From assembly GCA_963773655.1 (NCBI GenBank), contig CAVZBX010000005.1:124001-188000 (forward strand): a stretch of 64,000 nt of DNA, in the 5' to 3' direction. The first letter of the stretch is position 1. Every line of letters begins with the position of its first letter. A program made the position numbers and the translations under genes. This DNA is from DASSQJ01 sp963773655. GTDB taxonomy: Bacteria > Actinomycetota > Actinomycetes > Actinomycetales > Dermatophilaceae. The notes beneath the pieces were generated by a model. That model had not been told where the DNA came from. It searched no databases and was given only the letters and a program-made list of their open reading frames with translations. Shown here one piece after another: positions 17,810-26,852 of this stretch.

Positions 17810-19245
17810 CGCTGAACCCGAACGATGTCTGGGAGCCGAGCTCGGAGCGCCGCACGGCGACCGGCAAGCTCTACTCCGAGGCGGCCCGCGACCACCTGTG
17901 GATGCACTTCACGCGCCACTCGGTCTTCGAGGAGCGCGAGGCCGGTGGTCTCGGGCACTCGGTGCCGATCATCACCCGCGGCGAAGGGTGGCGGGTCTGG
18001 GACGACCGCGGCAACGAGTACATCGACGGCTTGGCCGGGCTCTTCGTCAACAACGTCGGCCACGGCCGCACCGAGATCGCCGAGGCGATGATGCGCCAGG
18101 CCAGCGAGCTGGCCTTCTTCCCGCTGTGGTCCTACGCCCACCCGCGGGCGATCGAGCTCGCCGAGCGGCTGGCGCACCACGCGCCGGCGGACCTCAACCG
18201 GGTCTTCTTCACCACCGGGGGCGGCGAGGCCGTCGAGAGCGCGTGGAAGCTGGCCAAGCAGTACTTCAAGCTCACCGGGAAGCCGACGAAGTACAAGGTC
18301 ATCTCCCGCTCCGTCGCCTACCACGGCACGCCGCAGGGCGCCCTGTCGATCACCGGCATCCCCGCCGCGAAGGTCGAGTTCGAGCCGCTCGTGCCCGGTG
18401 GCCACAAGGTGCCGAACACCAACATGTACCGCGCGCCCGAGCACCTGCGCCAGGACGAGAAGGCCTTCGGGCGCTGGGCGGCGGACCGGATCGCCGAGGC
18501 CATCGAGTTCGAGGGCCCCGACTCGGTCGCCGCCGTCTTCCTGGAGCCGGTGCAGAACTCCGGCGGCTGCTTCCCGCCCCCGGCGGGCTACTTCGAGCGG
18601 GTCCGGGAGATCTGCGACGAGTACGACGTGCTGCTCGTCTCCGACGAGACGATCTGCGCGTTCGGCCGGATCGGCTCGATGTTCGCCTGCGACGACTTCA
18701 ACTACGTGCCCGACATCATCACCACGGCCAAGGGCGTCACCAGCGGCTACGCGCCGCTCGGCCTGATGATCGCCAGCGAGCGCCTCTTCGAGCCGTTCCG
18801 GAAGGGGACCACCTACTTCCCGCACGGCTACACGTGGGGCGGGCACCCGGTGTCGGCCGCGGCGGCGATGGCCAACCTCGACATCTTCGAGCGCGAGGGC
18901 CTCAACGACCACGTCCGCCAGAACGCCCCGCACTTCCGGGCGGCGCTCGAGCGGCTGCTCGACCTGCCGCTCGTCGGCGACGTCCGCGGCGCGGGCTACT
19001 TCTACGGCATCGAGCTCGTCAAGGACAAGGAGACCCGGGAGACCTTCGACGAGGACGAGAGCGAGCGGCTGCTGCGCGGCTTCCTCTCCAAGGCGCTCTT
19101 CGACGCCGGGCTGTACTGCCGGGCCGACGACCGCGGCGACCCCGTCGTCCAGCTGGCCCCGCCGCTGACGATGGGCCCCGCCGAGTTCGACGAGATCGAG
19201 CGCCGGCTCCGCTCGGTGCTCACCGAGGCCGAGAACCACCTGTGA
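17806..19245 (+). CDS. Class III aminotransferase, probably putrescine--pyruvate type (SpuC-like)
   Basis: The protein has 479 residues. It is a class III PLP enzyme: the cofactor-binding loop is TTGGGEAVESAWKLAKQY, the PLP-pairing aspartate is in LLVSDETICAFGR and the Schiff-base lysine is in TTAKGVTSGYAPLG (near residue 308). It should move the amino group of putrescine, or of GABA, to a keto acid. It is translationally coupled to the upstream lrp gene and to the downstream oxidase (GTGA). No separate gabT occurs in the window, so it may serve both steps. Substrate is inferred from context. Confidence 0.87.
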   Translation: MTLNPNDVWEPSSERRTATGKLYSEAARDHLWMHFTRHSVFEEREAGGLGHSVPIITRGEGWRVWDDRGNEYIDGLAGLFVNNVGHGRTEIAEAMMRQASELAFFPLWSYAHPRAIELAERLAHHAPADLNRVFFTTGGGEAVESAWKLAKQYFKLTGKPTKYKVISRSVAYHGTPQGALSITGIPAAKVEFEPLVPGGHKVPNTNMYRAPEHLRQDEKAFGRWAADRIAEAIEFEGPDSVAAVFLEPVQNSGGCFPPPAGYFERVREICDEYDVLLVSDETICAFGRIGSMFACDDFNYVPDIITTAKGVTSGYAPLGLMIASERLFEPFRKGTTYFPHGYTWGGHPVSAAAAMANLDIFEREGLNDHVRQNAPHFRAALERLLDLPLVGDVRGAGYFYGIELVKDKETRETFDEDESERLLRGFLSKALFDAGLYCRADDRGDPVVQLAPPLTMGPAEFDEIERRLRSVLTEAENHL

Positions 19246-20643
19246 GCGGGGCGGTCCCCGCCGCCGGCCCCCGGCCGCTCTGGTGGGACACCGCCCGCGC
19301 GCCGGGGTCCCCCGTGCCCGGGGACGGGCCGGACGGTGCCGGCGACCTCCCGCTGACGGTCGACGTCGCCGTCGTGGGCGGCGGCTACACCGGGCTGTGG
19401 ACCGCCTACTACCTGGCCCGCGCGCCGACCCGGGCTGGAGGTGCTCGTCCTCGAGGCCGAGCACGTCGGGTTCGGGGCCAGCGGCCGCAACGGCGGCTGG
19501 GTCTCCGCCCTGTGGCCGGTGTCCGCCGACGCCCTCGCGCGGCGGTACGGGCGGGCCGCGGCCCTGGCCCAGCACGCGGCCCTGCGGGACACGGTCGACG
19601 AGGTCGGGGAGGTCGACGCCGAGGAGGGGCTCGGCAGCGGGTTCGTCAAGGGCGGCGTGCTCGCCGTCGCGCGCACCGCGGCCCAGGACGTGCGGGCCCG
19701 TGCCGAGGCGGCCGACGGCGCCGGGTGGGGTGACGGCACGGTGTACCTCTCCGCGGCGCAGGCCCGGGAGCGGCTCGACGTCGCCGGTGCCCGGGGCGCC
19801 ACCTGGTACCCACACTGCGCCCGGGTGCAGCCTCGGGACCTCGTCGACGGGCTGGCGGCCGCCGTGCGCCGCCGCGGGGTGCGGGTCGTCGAGGGGGTCC
19901 GCGTCGCCCGGGCGGGTGACGGCGTCGTCGTGCTCGCCGACGGCCGGCGCATCACCGCCCGCTCGGTCGTCCTGGCCACCGAGGCCTGGACCCCGTCGCT
20001 GCCCCGCCACGGGCGGGACGTCGTGCCCGTCTACTCCCTCATGGTCGCCACCGAGCCCCTCCCGGCCGAGCGGTGGGAGCGGATCGGGCTCGGCGGGTAC
20101 GAGGTGTTCACGGACCACGGGCACGTGCGGATCTACGGGCAGCGCACGGCCGACGGCCGGATCGCGTTCGGGGGCCGGGGCGCGCCGTACCACCTCGGGT
20201 CGGCGGTGCGTCCCGAGTTCGACCACGAGGAGCGGGTGTTCGCGTCGCTGCGGCGCACCCTGGGCTCGATGCTGCCGCAGCTGGGCGGGGTCCGGTTCAC
20301 GCACGCCTGGGGTGGCCCGCTCGGCATCGCCCGTGACTGGCACCCGTCGGTGACGTGGGACCCCGGCACCCGTACCGGCCGCGCCGGCGGGTACGTGGGG
20401 GACGGGGTGGCGGCCTCGAACCTCGCGGGCCGCACCCTCGCCGACCTCGTCCTCGGGAACCCCAGCCACCTCACGTCGCTCCCCTGGGTGGGGCACCGCT
20501 CACCGCGGTGGGAGCCCGAGCCGCTGCGGTGGCTCGGCGTCAACGCCGGCCTGCAGCTCGCCCGCCTCGCCGACCACGACGAGGCGAGGTCGGGGCGCCG
20601 CAGCCGGCTGGTGCCGCTGCTCGACCGGCTCACCGGCCACTGA
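19242..20643 (+). pseudogene. FAD-dependent amine oxidoreductase (PuuB-like), frameshifted in this sequence
   Basis: From GTG 19242 the first frame reads LWWDTARAPG and the FAD-binding Rossmann motif VAVVGGGYTGLWTAYYLA. Near 19419-19434 one surplus base shifts the frame, and the DAO fold continues as LEVLVLEAEHVGFGASGRNG through to the C-terminus at 20643, about 466 residues when repaired. Family relatives oxidise gamma-glutamylputrescine or other amines. The break is in a run of CGCG/CCCGGG and looks like sequence error. It is the last gene of the lrp-aminotransferase operon; copy 1 of the palindromic repeat lies 78 bases after the stop. Confidence 0.78.
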
Positions 20644-20720
20644 CGCGTCCGGACGCGCCGGCGCCGCCCGGCGACACCCCGGAACGTCCACCTGACCCCG
20701 GAACCCTTTCGGTGCCAGGT

Positions 20721-20749
20721 CGACATTTCGGGGTAACCCCGAAATGTCG
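20721..20749. repeat. Dispersed palindromic element, copy 1
   Basis: The arm CGACATTTCGGGG, a TAA loop and the perfect reverse complement make a 13-bp stem. The preceding GTGCCAGGT is shared with copy 3. It lies between the oxidase stop (20643) and the LOG-protein start (20772), and could end the oxidase transcript. Copies 2 and 3 are at 42892 and 52548, in the same chromosomal orientation. Confidence 0.8.
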
Positions 20750-20771
20750 AGGCCGTCGGTAGGTTCGGCGG

Positions 20772-21884
20772 GTGCGCGAGATCGAGACGTTGGCCCACCT
20801 CGACGACGCCCTCGCATCCGGTGGGCCGCTGCGGGGGCTGCGGCTGCAGGACCTCGACCTGCGCGGCCGGGAGCGGGCGCTGCTCGCCCGGGACGACGTC
20901 GAGGGCCTCGTCGTCCTCGGCGGGCGGGTGCCGGACGACCTGGCCGCCCACCTGCGCGCCCACGGCGCCCTCGTCTTCCCCACCGACCCGCACGCCCCGG
21001 TGGACCCCTACCGGGCGACGCTCTACCAGCCGCACGAGCTCTACGCCGGGCTGCGCGGGCCGGGCCACGCCGCGACCCCCGACGCCCGGGCGTACCAGTG
21101 GTCGCGGGACGCCGCCGCCACCCACGACGCCTTCGTCACGCTGCTGCGGGCCATCCACGACGACTCGATGACCGACGCCCTCACCGAGGTGATCGGCGAC
21201 GCCCGGGTCGTCGGGGTCATGGGCGGGCACGCCCTCACCCGCACCGACGAGGCGTTCGCCCGCGCCGCCGCCCTCGGCCACGCGCTGGCGCGCACGGGCC
21301 ACCTCGTCGTCACCGGCGGCGGCCCGGGGGCGATGGAGGCCGCCAACCTCGGTGCCTTCGCGCCCACCGCCGAGGCGCTGGCCGACGCGCTCGAACGGCT
21401 GCGCACGGTGCCGACCTTCGCCGACGTCGCCGCGTGGGCCGCCGTCGCCCTCGACGTCCACGACGACCTGCTGAGCACCCCCACCGACGACACCCGCCCG
21501 CGCAGCATCGGCATCCCCACGTGGTTCTACGGGCACGAGCCACCGAACGTGTTCGCCCACGGCATCGCCAAGTACTTCTCGAACGCGCTGCGCGAGGACG
21601 GCCTGCTCGCCCGGTGCACGGCCGGGGTGGTGGTGCTGCCCGGCGCCGCCGGGACGGTGCAGGAGGTCTTCCAGGCCGCCACCCGCCTGTACTACGGCGA
21701 CGGGCAGGCCCCGCTCCCCCGGCTCGTGCTCGTCGGCCGGCGTCGCTGGACCGAGGAGGTGCCGGTGTGGCCGGCGCTGTGCGGCCTGGCCGCCGGACGC
21801 CCGATGGAGGAGCGGATCCACCTCGTCGACGACGTCCGCGGCGCGGTGGCCGCCCTCACCGCCGGCGAGGTCAGGGACGGGTGA
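20772..21884 (+). CDS. LOG-family (lysine-decarboxylase-like) nucleotide-binding protein
   Basis: The protein has 370 residues and a GTG start. The Rossmann core includes VVGVMGGHALTR, the TGGGPGAMEAANLGA phosphate loop and LPGAAGTVQEVFQ. The last is the family PGGxGTxxE signature with the second glycine replaced by Ala. Relatives either release cytokinins from nucleotides (LOG) or are uncharacterised; this one carries an N-terminal extension of about 130 residues, so it is not a classic short LOG. It overlaps the convergent lipoprotein gene by 14 bases. Catalytic role is uncertain. Confidence 0.75.
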   Translation: MREIETLAHLDDALASGGPLRGLRLQDLDLRGRERALLARDDVEGLVVLGGRVPDDLAAHLRAHGALVFPTDPHAPVDPYRATLYQPHELYAGLRGPGHAATPDARAYQWSRDAAATHDAFVTLLRAIHDDSMTDALTEVIGDARVVGVMGGHALTRTDEAFARAAALGHALARTGHLVVTGGGPGAMEAANLGAFAPTAEALADALERLRTVPTFADVAAWAAVALDVHDDLLSTPTDDTRPRSIGIPTWFYGHEPPNVFAHGIAKYFSNALREDGLLARCTAGVVVLPGAAGTVQEVFQAATRLYYGDGQAPLPRLVLVGRRRWTEEVPVWPALCGLAAGRPMEERIHLVDDVRGAVAALTAGEVRDG

Positions 21885-23046
21885 GCATGACGATGCCCAG
21901 GCACATCTCATCGGTGGTGCCCTCGCCCCAGACGACGTAGCGCTCCCGCTGCCCCTCGAAGGCGGGGAGCAGGTCGCGCAGCCCCTGGTCGTGGGTGCAG
22001 GTGACCGTGATCGTGTCGCCCGGCTCGATGCGCACCGGCTCCTCGAGCGCCCGGGACCCCTGGTCGTCGAAGTCCCAGACCGCGATGTCGAGCACGCGGC
22101 GGGCCTCGGGGGTGCCCTTGTTGACGTCCACGGTGATCGAGCGGCCGAGCAGGTGCATGTGGCCGGCGACGGCCCGGATGGTGCCGGGCTCGCGGACCGG
22201 TCGCGTGCAGGACTGCACGGGGTCCGGGTCGACCGGCCCGCACAGCAGGTGCAGCGCGTCCGCGCGGGCGACGTCCTCGTCGAAGCGCTTGCGGACCTCG
22301 GCGACGGACACGGCCCGGCTGCACATCCCGGCGGTGCGGTTGTCCCGGCAGGGCAGCTCGACCGGGGCGGGCAGCAGCATCGTGTCGAGCGCCCTCTTGC
22401 CGCCCTCCCCCGCCGGCGAGAGGCGCAGCCGGACGGTGCTGCGGTCCGGACCCCCTCCCGCGAGCAGGTTGTAGTGCACCTGGACGACCAGCCGGCTGCC
22501 GGCCGCGAGCGGGATGCCGATGTCCTCGGCCATCACCCGCTCGCCGCCGCCGGGGGCCCAGGCGCCGACCCAGTCGGCGGCGTCGAGGCTGGCGCCGTCG
22601 GACTGCACCCCGCTGCCGCCGAAGCAGGTCCAGCCCGGGCCCGGGGTGCCGGCGTCGAGCTCCTCGGCACGGGCGACCTGGTCGGGGTCGACCCGGGAGA
22701 CGATGACGTGGTGCACGACGGCCGCGTTGTCGGGCCGGATGTCGACGCCGCTGACGAGCTGGTCCTCGGTGAGTCCGGGGTCGACGAGGAAGCAGCGGTA
22801 GTCGTCGGTGCCCTCGCCCGGGGCGGACGGGGTGTAGGCCACGGGCAGGCGGAGCCGGGTGAACCGCTCCCCGGGCCGCAGCGGGACGGTGGGAGGGGTG
22901 GCGCTCGGGGTCGCCGAGGCGGCCGCCTCGGCGACGTGGGTGGTGTGCTCGTCGGCGCCGCGCAGGTTCTCGGGCAGGGGGTCCCCGGAGCAGCCCGCAC
23001 CGAGCAGCACCAGGGCCGCGACGGCGGCCGGGAGTCGAACCCGCAT
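21871..23046 (-). CDS. Lipoprotein with copper type II ascorbate-dependent monooxygenase-like fold
   Basis: The protein has 391 residues. A lipoprotein signal ends in LLGAGC, followed by a Thr/Ala/Pro linker. The rest carries the metal-ligand pattern of the PHM/DBM family: an adjacent His pair in VVHHVIVSRV (near 112), a HYN motif, HMHLLGRS (near 294) and a Met in DEMCLGI near the C-terminus. Several Cys pairs could form disulphides, fitting an extracytoplasmic place. It may hydroxylate a small molecule or bind copper; the substrate is unknown. The ATG at 23046 is chosen from the signal peptide; an in-frame GTG lies at 23064. Confidence 0.65.
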   Translation of the reverse strand: MRVRLPAAVAALVLLGAGCSGDPLPENLRGADEHTTHVAEAAASATPSATPPTVPLRPGERFTRLRLPVAYTPSAPGEGTDDYRCFLVDPGLTEDQLVSGVDIRPDNAAVVHHVIVSRVDPDQVARAEELDAGTPGPGWTCFGGSGVQSDGASLDAADWVGAWAPGGGERVMAEDIGIPLAAGSRLVVQVHYNLLAGGGPDRSTVRLRLSPAGEGGKRALDTMLLPAPVELPCRDNRTAGMCSRAVSVAEVRKRFDEDVARADALHLLCGPVDPDPVQSCTRPVREPGTIRAVAGHMHLLGRSITVDVNKGTPEARRVLDIAVWDFDDQGSRALEEPVRIEPGDTITVTCTHDQGLRDLLPAFEGQRERYVVWGEGTTDEMCLGIVMLTRP

Positions 23047-23085
23047 CCTCGAAGGGTAGGTCACCTCGGCCCGGACCCGGCGCGC

Positions 23086-24303
23086 TCAGGCGGTGGACGC
23101 CGCCAGCTGGCCGCAGGCACCGTCGATGTCGGAGCCGCGGGTGTCCCTCACCGTGGTGGGGATGCCGTGCGCGCGCAGCCGCTCGACGAACTGCTGCTCG
23201 ACGCCGCGGCGGGACGCGGTCCACCGCGACCCCGGGGTGGGGTTGAGCGGGATCGGGTTGACGTGCACCCACCCCCGGCCCCGGGCCGCGAGCTTCTCGC
23301 CGAGCAGGTCGGCGCGCCAGGCCTGGTCGTTGACGTCGCGGATCAGTGCGTACTCGATGCTGACCCGCCGGCCGGTGGCCTCGTGGTAGCGACGGGCGGC
23401 GTCGATGGCCTCGTCGACCCGCCACCGGGTGTTGACCGGCACCAGCTCGTCGCGCAGCTCGTCGTCCGGGGCGTGCAGCGACAGGGCGAGCGTCATCGGG
23501 ATGCCCTCGGCGGCGAGCCGGTCGATGCCGGGCACCAGGCCCACCGTCGACATCGTGATGCCGCGCGCGGAGAGGCCCAGCCCCGACGGCGCGGGCTCGG
23601 TGAGCCGGCGGACGGCCCCGATCGCCGCCTTGTAGTTGGCGAGGGCCTCGCCCATCCCCATGAAGACGACGTTGCTCACCCGGGTGGGGGTGCCGGGGGC
23701 GGCCGCCTCCTCGTCGGCGGCCCCGGACCCCTCCGCCTCCGCGCCGAGGGCGGCGCCGGAACCGGCCGCGGCGCCGGGCGCGAGGCCCCCGTGACGCAGC
23801 ATCCGGGCGGCCGCCACGACCTGCTCGACGATCTCGGCGGCGGACAGGTTGCGGGTGAGCCCCTCCTGCCCGGTGGCGCAGAACGGGCAGTTCATGCCGC
23901 ATCCGGCCTGGCTGGAGATGCACACGGTGACCCGGTGCGGGTAGCGCATGACCACCGACTCCACGAGCGCGCCGTCGAACAGCCGCCAGACGGCCTTGAC
24001 CGTGGCGCCGCCGTCGGCCGTGACCTGCCGCACCGGGTGGAGCAGGGTCGGGAGCAGCGCGCCGACGAGGTCCTCGCGCACCGCCTTCGGCAGGTCGGTC
24101 ATCTCCTCCGGCCGCTCGACCAGCCGCTCGAAGTAGTGCGTGGACAGCTGGTTGGCGCGGAAGGCGGGGTGGCCGAGCGCGGCCACCGCCTCCCGGCGCT
24201 GGGGGACGTCGAGGTCGGCCAGGTGGGCCGGCGGCTTCCCCCGCCGCGGCGCGGTCAGGGTCAGCTCGCCCGGGCGGGGACGGGTGCGGTCGGCGTCGGT
24301 CAT
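23086..24303 (-). CDS. rlmN: Dual-specificity 23S rRNA/tRNA adenine C2-methyltransferase (radical SAM)
   Basis: The protein has 405 residues. The radical-SAM cluster motif is CGMNCPFCATG, preceded by VCISSQAG. The GMGEALANY motif and ITMSTVGLVPGIDRLA follow, and CGQL near the C-terminus holds the second catalytic cysteine. It methylates C2 of A2503 in 23S rRNA and of A37 in some tRNAs. GAGAGG lies 9 bases before ATG 24303, which decides against the ATG at 24312. An insertion of about 35 Gly/Ala/Glu-rich residues separates the cluster motif from the GMGEA motif, longer than usual. Confidence 0.93.
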   Translation of the reverse strand: MTDADRTRPRPGELTLTAPRRGKPPAHLADLDVPQRREAVAALGHPAFRANQLSTHYFERLVERPEEMTDLPKAVREDLVGALLPTLLHPVRQVTADGGATVKAVWRLFDGALVESVVMRYPHRVTVCISSQAGCGMNCPFCATGQEGLTRNLSAAEIVEQVVAAARMLRHGGLAPGAAAGSGAALGAEAEGSGAADEEAAAPGTPTRVSNVVFMGMGEALANYKAAIGAVRRLTEPAPSGLGLSARGITMSTVGLVPGIDRLAAEGIPMTLALSLHAPDDELRDELVPVNTRWRVDEAIDAARRYHEATGRRVSIEYALIRDVNDQAWRADLLGEKLAARGRGWVHVNPIPLNPTPGSRWTASRRGVEQQFVERLRAHGIPTTVRDTRGSDIDGACGQLAASTA

Positions 24304-24450
24304 CGGGGCCATCCTCTCAGCACCGCGGCCGCGCGCCGCGACACGCGGGGGCCAGAACCACCGAACTGATGGCGGTGGGGGCCCCGGGAGCTCTACCGTG
24401 GAGTCAACCTCGTTCAGCAGGGGAACGGGGATGCAGGAAAGGGAACAGCC

Positions 24451-25293
24451 ATGGGACTGTTCGAGAGATGGGTCGCGCCCGCACGCCGGGGCTCGGCGAT
24501 GACCGAGGACGACCTTCGCCCCACCAGCCGCCCGGTGAGCCCGGTGCCCGACGTCGACGCCGACGCCGGTGAGCTCGAGGAGTCGGTGCGCGAGCACCTC
24601 GCCCGGCTCACCGCCGCCGCCGAGGCCGACGTCGAGTCGCTGAGCCCGGAGGAGTTCGACGCCGCGCTCACCTCGCGCCTCGTCAGCGCCGAGCGGATGG
24701 ACTCCACCGGGTTGGGCTTCGACTACGCGGGCCGGTTCGCCGACCACGTGCACGAGGTGCTCACCCTCGACCTCCCGACGGCGGTGGTCACGCTGCCGGA
24801 CTCCCGGGTGGCCGAGACCGGGCGACGGCTCGGCGCACTCGTCGACCGCGGCCGCACCAACCTCCTCCACCTCCTCGAGACCACGCCGGTCGACGTCGAG
24901 CGCACGGGGGACGGGCGGCGGTCGGCGATCACCGTCACCGGGCCCTCGCCGTACACGGCGTCCTTCGCGCGGTTCCTCAACGACGCCGTGCACCGGTGGC
25001 TGCCGGAGGCCGACACGCACAACGGGATCGTCTTCGCGCTCCCCCACCGCCACGCCCTCGTGCTCCAGACGTGCGCGACGACGACGCAGGCCCGCGACGC
25101 CCTCGAGCTCGTGCCGGCGCTCGCCCAGTCGATGTACCACGAGGACCCCGGCGCGGTGTCGCGGCACACGTACCACTGGCTGGACCGGCAGATCACCTGC
25201 CTCACCGAGGAGGACGGTAACGGCGGCTTGCTGATCCGCCCGACGCCGTTCCTCGACAACCTCGTGGGGTTCACCGGCCGACGGGCCGGCTGA
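24451..25293 (+). CDS. Soluble protein of unknown function
   Basis: The protein has 280 residues and an ATG with AAAGGGA seven bases upstream. There is no signal peptide or membrane segment. The N-terminal 60 residues are polar and acidic. The rest is mixed alpha/beta with conserved-looking stretches GIVFALPHRHALVLQ and YHEDPGAVSRHTYHWL. I do not recognise a family. It stands alone between the divergent rlmN and the convergent cdsA, whose stop is 5 bases away. Codon use is like its neighbours, so transfer is not suggested. Confidence 0.75.
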   Translation: MGLFERWVAPARRGSAMTEDDLRPTSRPVSPVPDVDADAGELEESVREHLARLTAAAEADVESLSPEEFDAALTSRLVSAERMDSTGLGFDYAGRFADHVHEVLTLDLPTAVVTLPDSRVAETGRRLGALVDRGRTNLLHLLETTPVDVERTGDGRRSAITVTGPSPYTASFARFLNDAVHRWLPEADTHNGIVFALPHRHALVLQTCATTTQARDALELVPALAQSMYHEDPGAVSRHTYHWLDRQITCLTEEDGNGGLLIRPTPFLDNLVGFTGRRAG

Positions 25294-25298
25294 GGCCG

Positions 25299-26207
25299 TC
25301 AGCCGGCGGGCACGAAGACCTGGAGCAGTGCCCAGGCGATGGGCGCCACGACGAGCAGCGAGTCGAGGCGGTCCATGAGCCCGCCGTGCCCCGGCAGCAG
25401 CGTGCCCATGTCCTTGATCCCGAGGTCGCGCTTGATGCTGGACTCGACGAGGTCGCCGAGGGTGGCGCCCACGGCGGCCACGGCCCCGAGCAGCGCACCG
25501 GTCCACCAGGCGCCCCCCAGCAGCAGGGGCATGCCCACCGCCCCCACGGCGGCGCACGCCACGACCGAGCCGGCGAAGCCCTCCCACGACTTCTTCGGGC
25601 TGAGCGAGGGCGCCATCGGGTGCCTGCCGAGCGTCACGCCGGCGGCGTAGCCACCGATGTCGCTGAACACGGTGACGGCGATGAAGAGGATGATCCGCTG
25701 CCGCCCGTCGTCCTCGGCGAGCATCATCGACGCGAACCCGGCGAGGAAGACCGGGTAGAACGCGACGAGCGTGGACCCGGCGAGGTCGCGGGCGGCACCG
25801 GCCAGGCCGTCGGCCACCCGCCAGACGAGCAGGCCGACCACGGTGAGGCCGAAGGTGACGACCAGCGCCTCGGCCCCGCGGGCGTACGCGGAGACGAGCA
25901 TCGCGACCGTCCCGATCATCAGCGGGAGGACCGGGACGTGGATGTCCTTGGTGGTCAGGGCCCGCCGCAGCTCCCAGGCGCCGTAGCCGACCGCCACGAC
26001 GATCACGGCGAGGAAGGCGCGGGCGTCGAGGGCCAGGCTGCCGACGACGAGGGCGCCCAGGAGCAGCCCGACCCCGACCGCGGCGCGCAGGTCGCGGCCG
26101 GCCCGGGGCGGGGCCGCGGCCGGCTCCCCGTCGCCGGGCGGCGGGTCGGTGACGACGTCGGCGTCGGTGGTGGCGCCCGGCTCGGCCGGGGTGGGCAGGT
26201 CGGTCAT
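25299..26207 (-). CDS. cdsA: Phosphatidate cytidylyltransferase
   Basis: The protein has 302 residues. It makes CDP-diacylglycerol from phosphatidate and CTP at the membrane, the branch point for phospholipids. After a 40-residue Pro/Ala-rich cytoplasmic leader there are about seven membrane helices. The family signature is near the C-terminus: SSIKRDLGIKDMG followed by LLPGHGGLMDRLDS. SPKKSWEGFAGS is also typical. It lies 8 bases after the frr stop, in the classic pyrH-frr-cdsA order. Confidence 0.95.
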   Translation of the reverse strand: MTDLPTPAEPGATTDADVVTDPPPGDGEPAAAPPRAGRDLRAAVGVGLLLGALVVGSLALDARAFLAVIVVAVGYGAWELRRALTTKDIHVPVLPLMIGTVAMLVSAYARGAEALVVTFGLTVVGLLVWRVADGLAGAARDLAGSTLVAFYPVFLAGFASMMLAEDDGRQRIILFIAVTVFSDIGGYAAGVTLGRHPMAPSLSPKKSWEGFAGSVVACAAVGAVGMPLLLGGAWWTGALLGAVAAVGATLGDLVESSIKRDLGIKDMGTLLPGHGGLMDRLDSLLVVAPIAWALLQVFVPAG

Positions 26208-26215
26208 CGCCGGGT

Positions 26216-26773
26216 TCAGACCTCGAGCAGCTCGGATTCCTTGTGCTTGAGCAGCTCGTCGACCTGGTCGACGTGCCGCTTGGTGACGACCTCGAGCTCC
26301 TTCTCGGCCCGCACCCCCTCGTCCTCGCCGACCTCGCCGTCCTTGATCAGGCGCTCGAGCGCGGTCTTGGCGTGGCGGCGGATGTTGCGGATGGAGACCC
26401 GGGCCTCCTCGGCCTGGTGGTGCGCCATCCGCACGTACTCCTTGCGCCGCTCCTCGGTGAGCTGCGGCATGACGCAGCGGATGATGGTGCCGTCGTTGCT
26501 CGGGTTCACCCCGAGGTCGGCCTGCTGGATCGCCTTCTCGATGGCGTGCATCGAGGACTTGTCGAACGGGCTGATGATGATGGTCCGCGCCTCGGGGGTC
26601 TGGAACGACGCGAGCTGCTGCAGCGGCGTGGGCGCGCCGTAGTACTCGACGAGGATCTTCGAGAACATCCCGGGATGCGCGCGACCGGTGCGGATGCCCG
26701 CGAAGTCCTCCTTGGCGACCTCGACGGCCTTCTCCATCTTCTCCTCGGCCTCGAACAAGGTCTCGTCGATCAT
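26216..26773 (-). CDS. frr: Ribosome recycling factor
   Basis: The protein has 185 residues, the universal length. It splits post-termination ribosomes together with EF-G. Recognisable stretches are EDFAGIRTGRAHPGMF and INPFDKSSMHAIEKAI-like ISPFDKSSMHAIEKAI, then LTEERRKEYVRMAHHQAEEA. GGAG lies upstream of the ATG. It lies 79 bases downstream of pyrH on the same strand, the usual order. Confidence 0.97.
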   Translation of the reverse strand: MIDETLFEAEEKMEKAVEVAKEDFAGIRTGRAHPGMFSKILVEYYGAPTPLQQLASFQTPEARTIIISPFDKSSMHAIEKAIQQADLGVNPSNDGTIIRCVMPQLTEERRKEYVRMAHHQAEEARVSIRNIRRHAKTALERLIKDGEVGEDEGVRAEKELEVVTKRHVDQVDELLKHKESELLEV

Positions 26774-26852
26774 CGGGGCGGCTCTCCTTCGCGTCGGTCG
26801 CGCGGTCCGCGCGGTGGGTACCAGTGTGTCAAAGAGGCGGCCGGGGCCGGCG

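Noticed and set aside
17278..19245. A 655-residue frame reading through lrp into the aminotransferase
   Set aside because: The part before 17806 after the indel is not protein-like; the aminotransferase has its own ATG coupled to the lrp stop.
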